Of a DNA stretch of 64,000 nt, positions 41,501 through 44,500 are shown piece by piece. Where the stretch lies: assembly GCA_019058295.1 (NCBI GenBank), contig JAHPZI010000021.1, forward strand, positions 1 through 64,000. Reading direction: 5' to 3'. Numbering within the stretch: position 1 is the stretch's first letter; every line of letters starts with the position of its first letter. The translations under genes and the position numbers were made by a program. Origin of the DNA: Promethearchaeota archaeon. Lineage in GTDB: Archaea; Asgardarchaeota; Lokiarchaeia; Sigyniarchaeales; SOKP01. The notes under the pieces are model-generated. The model saw only the letters and a program-made list of their open reading frames with translations, made no database searches and was not told where the DNA came from.

Positions 41501-44500
41501 TAAGAGCTTCTTGGGTCTATAAGGATTTACCTGCAGCGCTTAGATTTAGAGCTGAGAACAGTCATCTATTCGGAGGTATAAGTACTTTTGACAGCATTTT
41601 TAATACTCGAAAAAGAGCGGAATTATTGAATAAGTTTGCTGAGAATTTTTATGAAAAAATAAAAAAACCAGCTGAAAAGCATTTCAAAGAGCTTTTTGAG
41701 AAATTTTCGGTAGAGGAGGTTTTCAAGAAAATGTTTTTTGATGGTAATGTCTATTCATCCGAAGCTAAGAAGAGGTTCATGGATGAGAACGGTTTATTAA
41801 AGACAAAAGAATGGAATAAATGGGTTAAATTCTGGGAGAAATATTACAAGGATCACTATTCAAAAATGTTTAAAAATACTGATGCTGACACGATGGAATG
41901 GCTTATTAATAATCGTATTGGTGCTGTTATTGCGGATTATATTTCGAGGGAATTTCTTAAAACCGGAAAGGTGCAACCGAGTACCGAGGGGGTTTCATAC
42001 TCAACACAAGATGATATGATTAATAATATGCAAGAGCTAATGAATAGAGATGACTTAGATTTCCAGATTAGAAAGATGATTGCTCATTTTTCTGTAGGTA
42101 AAGGTCAAACAGCACTTTATCAAGCGATTGCTGAGTGTGTTGAAAATGGAGTGAAAGAGGAATCATTAATAGTTAACAATAATCCTGGAGCTTATATTGG
42201 TGCCATTTTAGAAGCACAGTATAAATTTTCTGTCGCTGTGGTGGCCATGGCAGAGGCATTTAAAAAGATTGGATTTAAGGAAATAGATGGCGCATATCAA
42301 TGGATGGAGTATACAAGTTATATGAAATTGCGAGGTGATTTTGTTTCAGATGGATTAAAGGCTTCCAACGAAAAAGACAACAAAATAATTGCTGATCTAT
42401 ATGAGCGTATGCTTAATGCCGACATTAAAGCCTCTAAGTATGCTCCTCAAGACGCCCGAATATTTGATTGTCTAGTTGCCATATTTAGAGAGAGTATTTT
42501 ATCGTTCCATTGTAAGAACACTGGAAAACTGATAAGGAATGGTAAGCTCTCAAAGTCATTATCCAATACTCAATTAAAAGGTTTAGCTGCGGACTCTCTT
42601 TCAACAATATTTCCAGATGTATTTCTTTATTTATTCGAAGAAAATTCCAGACCTGATCGAAAGCATATCTCGGAGTTAGTTGGTCCTGTAGATATAAATA
42701 CAATAAATAAACTTTTAGAACAAAGGGTCGCAATGGATAAACTTTCTAAGGTAATAGGTTCTGATGGGACTCTTAAGGGTCCTGCCGAACAAGCTTTCTA
42801 TCAAGAGATTGTTGAACTTATAAATAAGGAAATAAAGAAGGAGGGAAAGACGACAAAGCAAGAAGTTAAGGACTTAATATTTAAATTAATTAACGATCCA
42901 GATATATATAAAAAATTCAAAGATATAGCTAAAAAGACATTTGGAAAGGATAAAGCAAAGCAGATGGGAACTACTTTTTATTCAGATGCCAGAAACAAAT
43001 TTACCAATTCAAAGGTTCTCGATACATTAATTTGTACATATTCTGGAGGCGTGGAGGTGGTGTGGGTCACTGATCTGGGATTCCATCTTAAGACCGATAT
43101 AACTTTACCTTTTAATTCTTTGCCAAATAACATTAGATATTATGATCCAACTGACTCAAATTTTGTGTCAGACTCAGCTATTCTTACTAAATCTAAATCT
43201 ATTCTTACCAATTCTAAATTTGGCGAACTTATAGAGAGAGGTTTCGTTTTTATGGTGTGTCATATCAGAAACGGTCCTAATCAAGCTGAGAACTTTCTTT
43301 TTGCAATCCCACCTGGGGTTGAATTTGGTAAGATATATGATTCATTTAGCCTTCCAGAGAACGCTTTTGTCGGGTACTATAACAAAGAGGACGGCAAGAG
43401 ATATATTGTACTTTTAAACGATCGCCAAGGAAATGTCTTATTTAATAAGTTTGTTCTGGTGGCAGGGGAGTTTCAGGATTTAGGAGAGAATTGGTACGAG
43501 ACAAACTGGGATGAGGAGGAAAGAGAGATAATATATGAAGGAAGGATAGTGAAAATGAAAGTCTTAGAGTACGTTCGCTCAATGATATGGTCAACCGGTA
43601 AATCGTTCCTTCCTTTTATTCAAGAAGCCGAGTATAGGGTTGTCCCTGTAGATGCCTATAATACACATTTACCCGCAGAAAAAATTTCCCCCGCGACAAA
43701 GAGAAGTAGACTTGAGGTAATACTTAATCCTAATCCAGATCCAAAGACTTTAGAGAAGCTAAAGAGTCTTGCTACCGTGCTTTATCAGATGACCGGAACA
43801 ATTAGCCTAAGGCGAAAAAGAGCAGAAGTTAAGCAATTATTTTACACGAATGATTTTCTTAATCTTTTCAATGATGGAGAACTATATACTATTCTTGGGT
43901 TCAGCGAAATCATAAGAAAGGGATTAGCACCAAGAGATGGAGATTTCATTAATACTCCGGGTAATGTACTTTATGATCCTAATCTCGCTACTGATTGGCT
44001 CAAATTAATTAATAGACATTCGGTGTCAAGGGATCCCAATACTGGTGATCTGAAATTAGAGCTTAATAAAGCAACCGATAAGGAATTTTATAATGCATGG
44101 CTGACATTAATTCAGAATGACATAAGACGTGGTGGCTCAAGGTTTATTGATTATGCCCGTCTCTTATTTAAAATAAATCCAGAGACCGGTTATCCCGATC
44201 TGACTCAACCAAAAAGATTTTCTCTCGGTAGATACTTCACTGTTGATGAAAGAACAACTTCCTATACCAATGATATTGCTCTAGTCGAGGCAATTGATAA
44301 GACAATGACAGGGATATTCGGACATACTGGATACGCGTTAATATTCTCCGGCATGATGTCATTTACCGAAGATGCATCATCTCCTAATAGAATTAGGGTA
44401 GATTCACTCTTATTTAGTTTGGAGCAATTAGGTGCTCTTTTCAACAGGTTTGGTATTAAAGCGCTTAATACAAGATTAGGAGAGCTTGGTGTTTATAGAA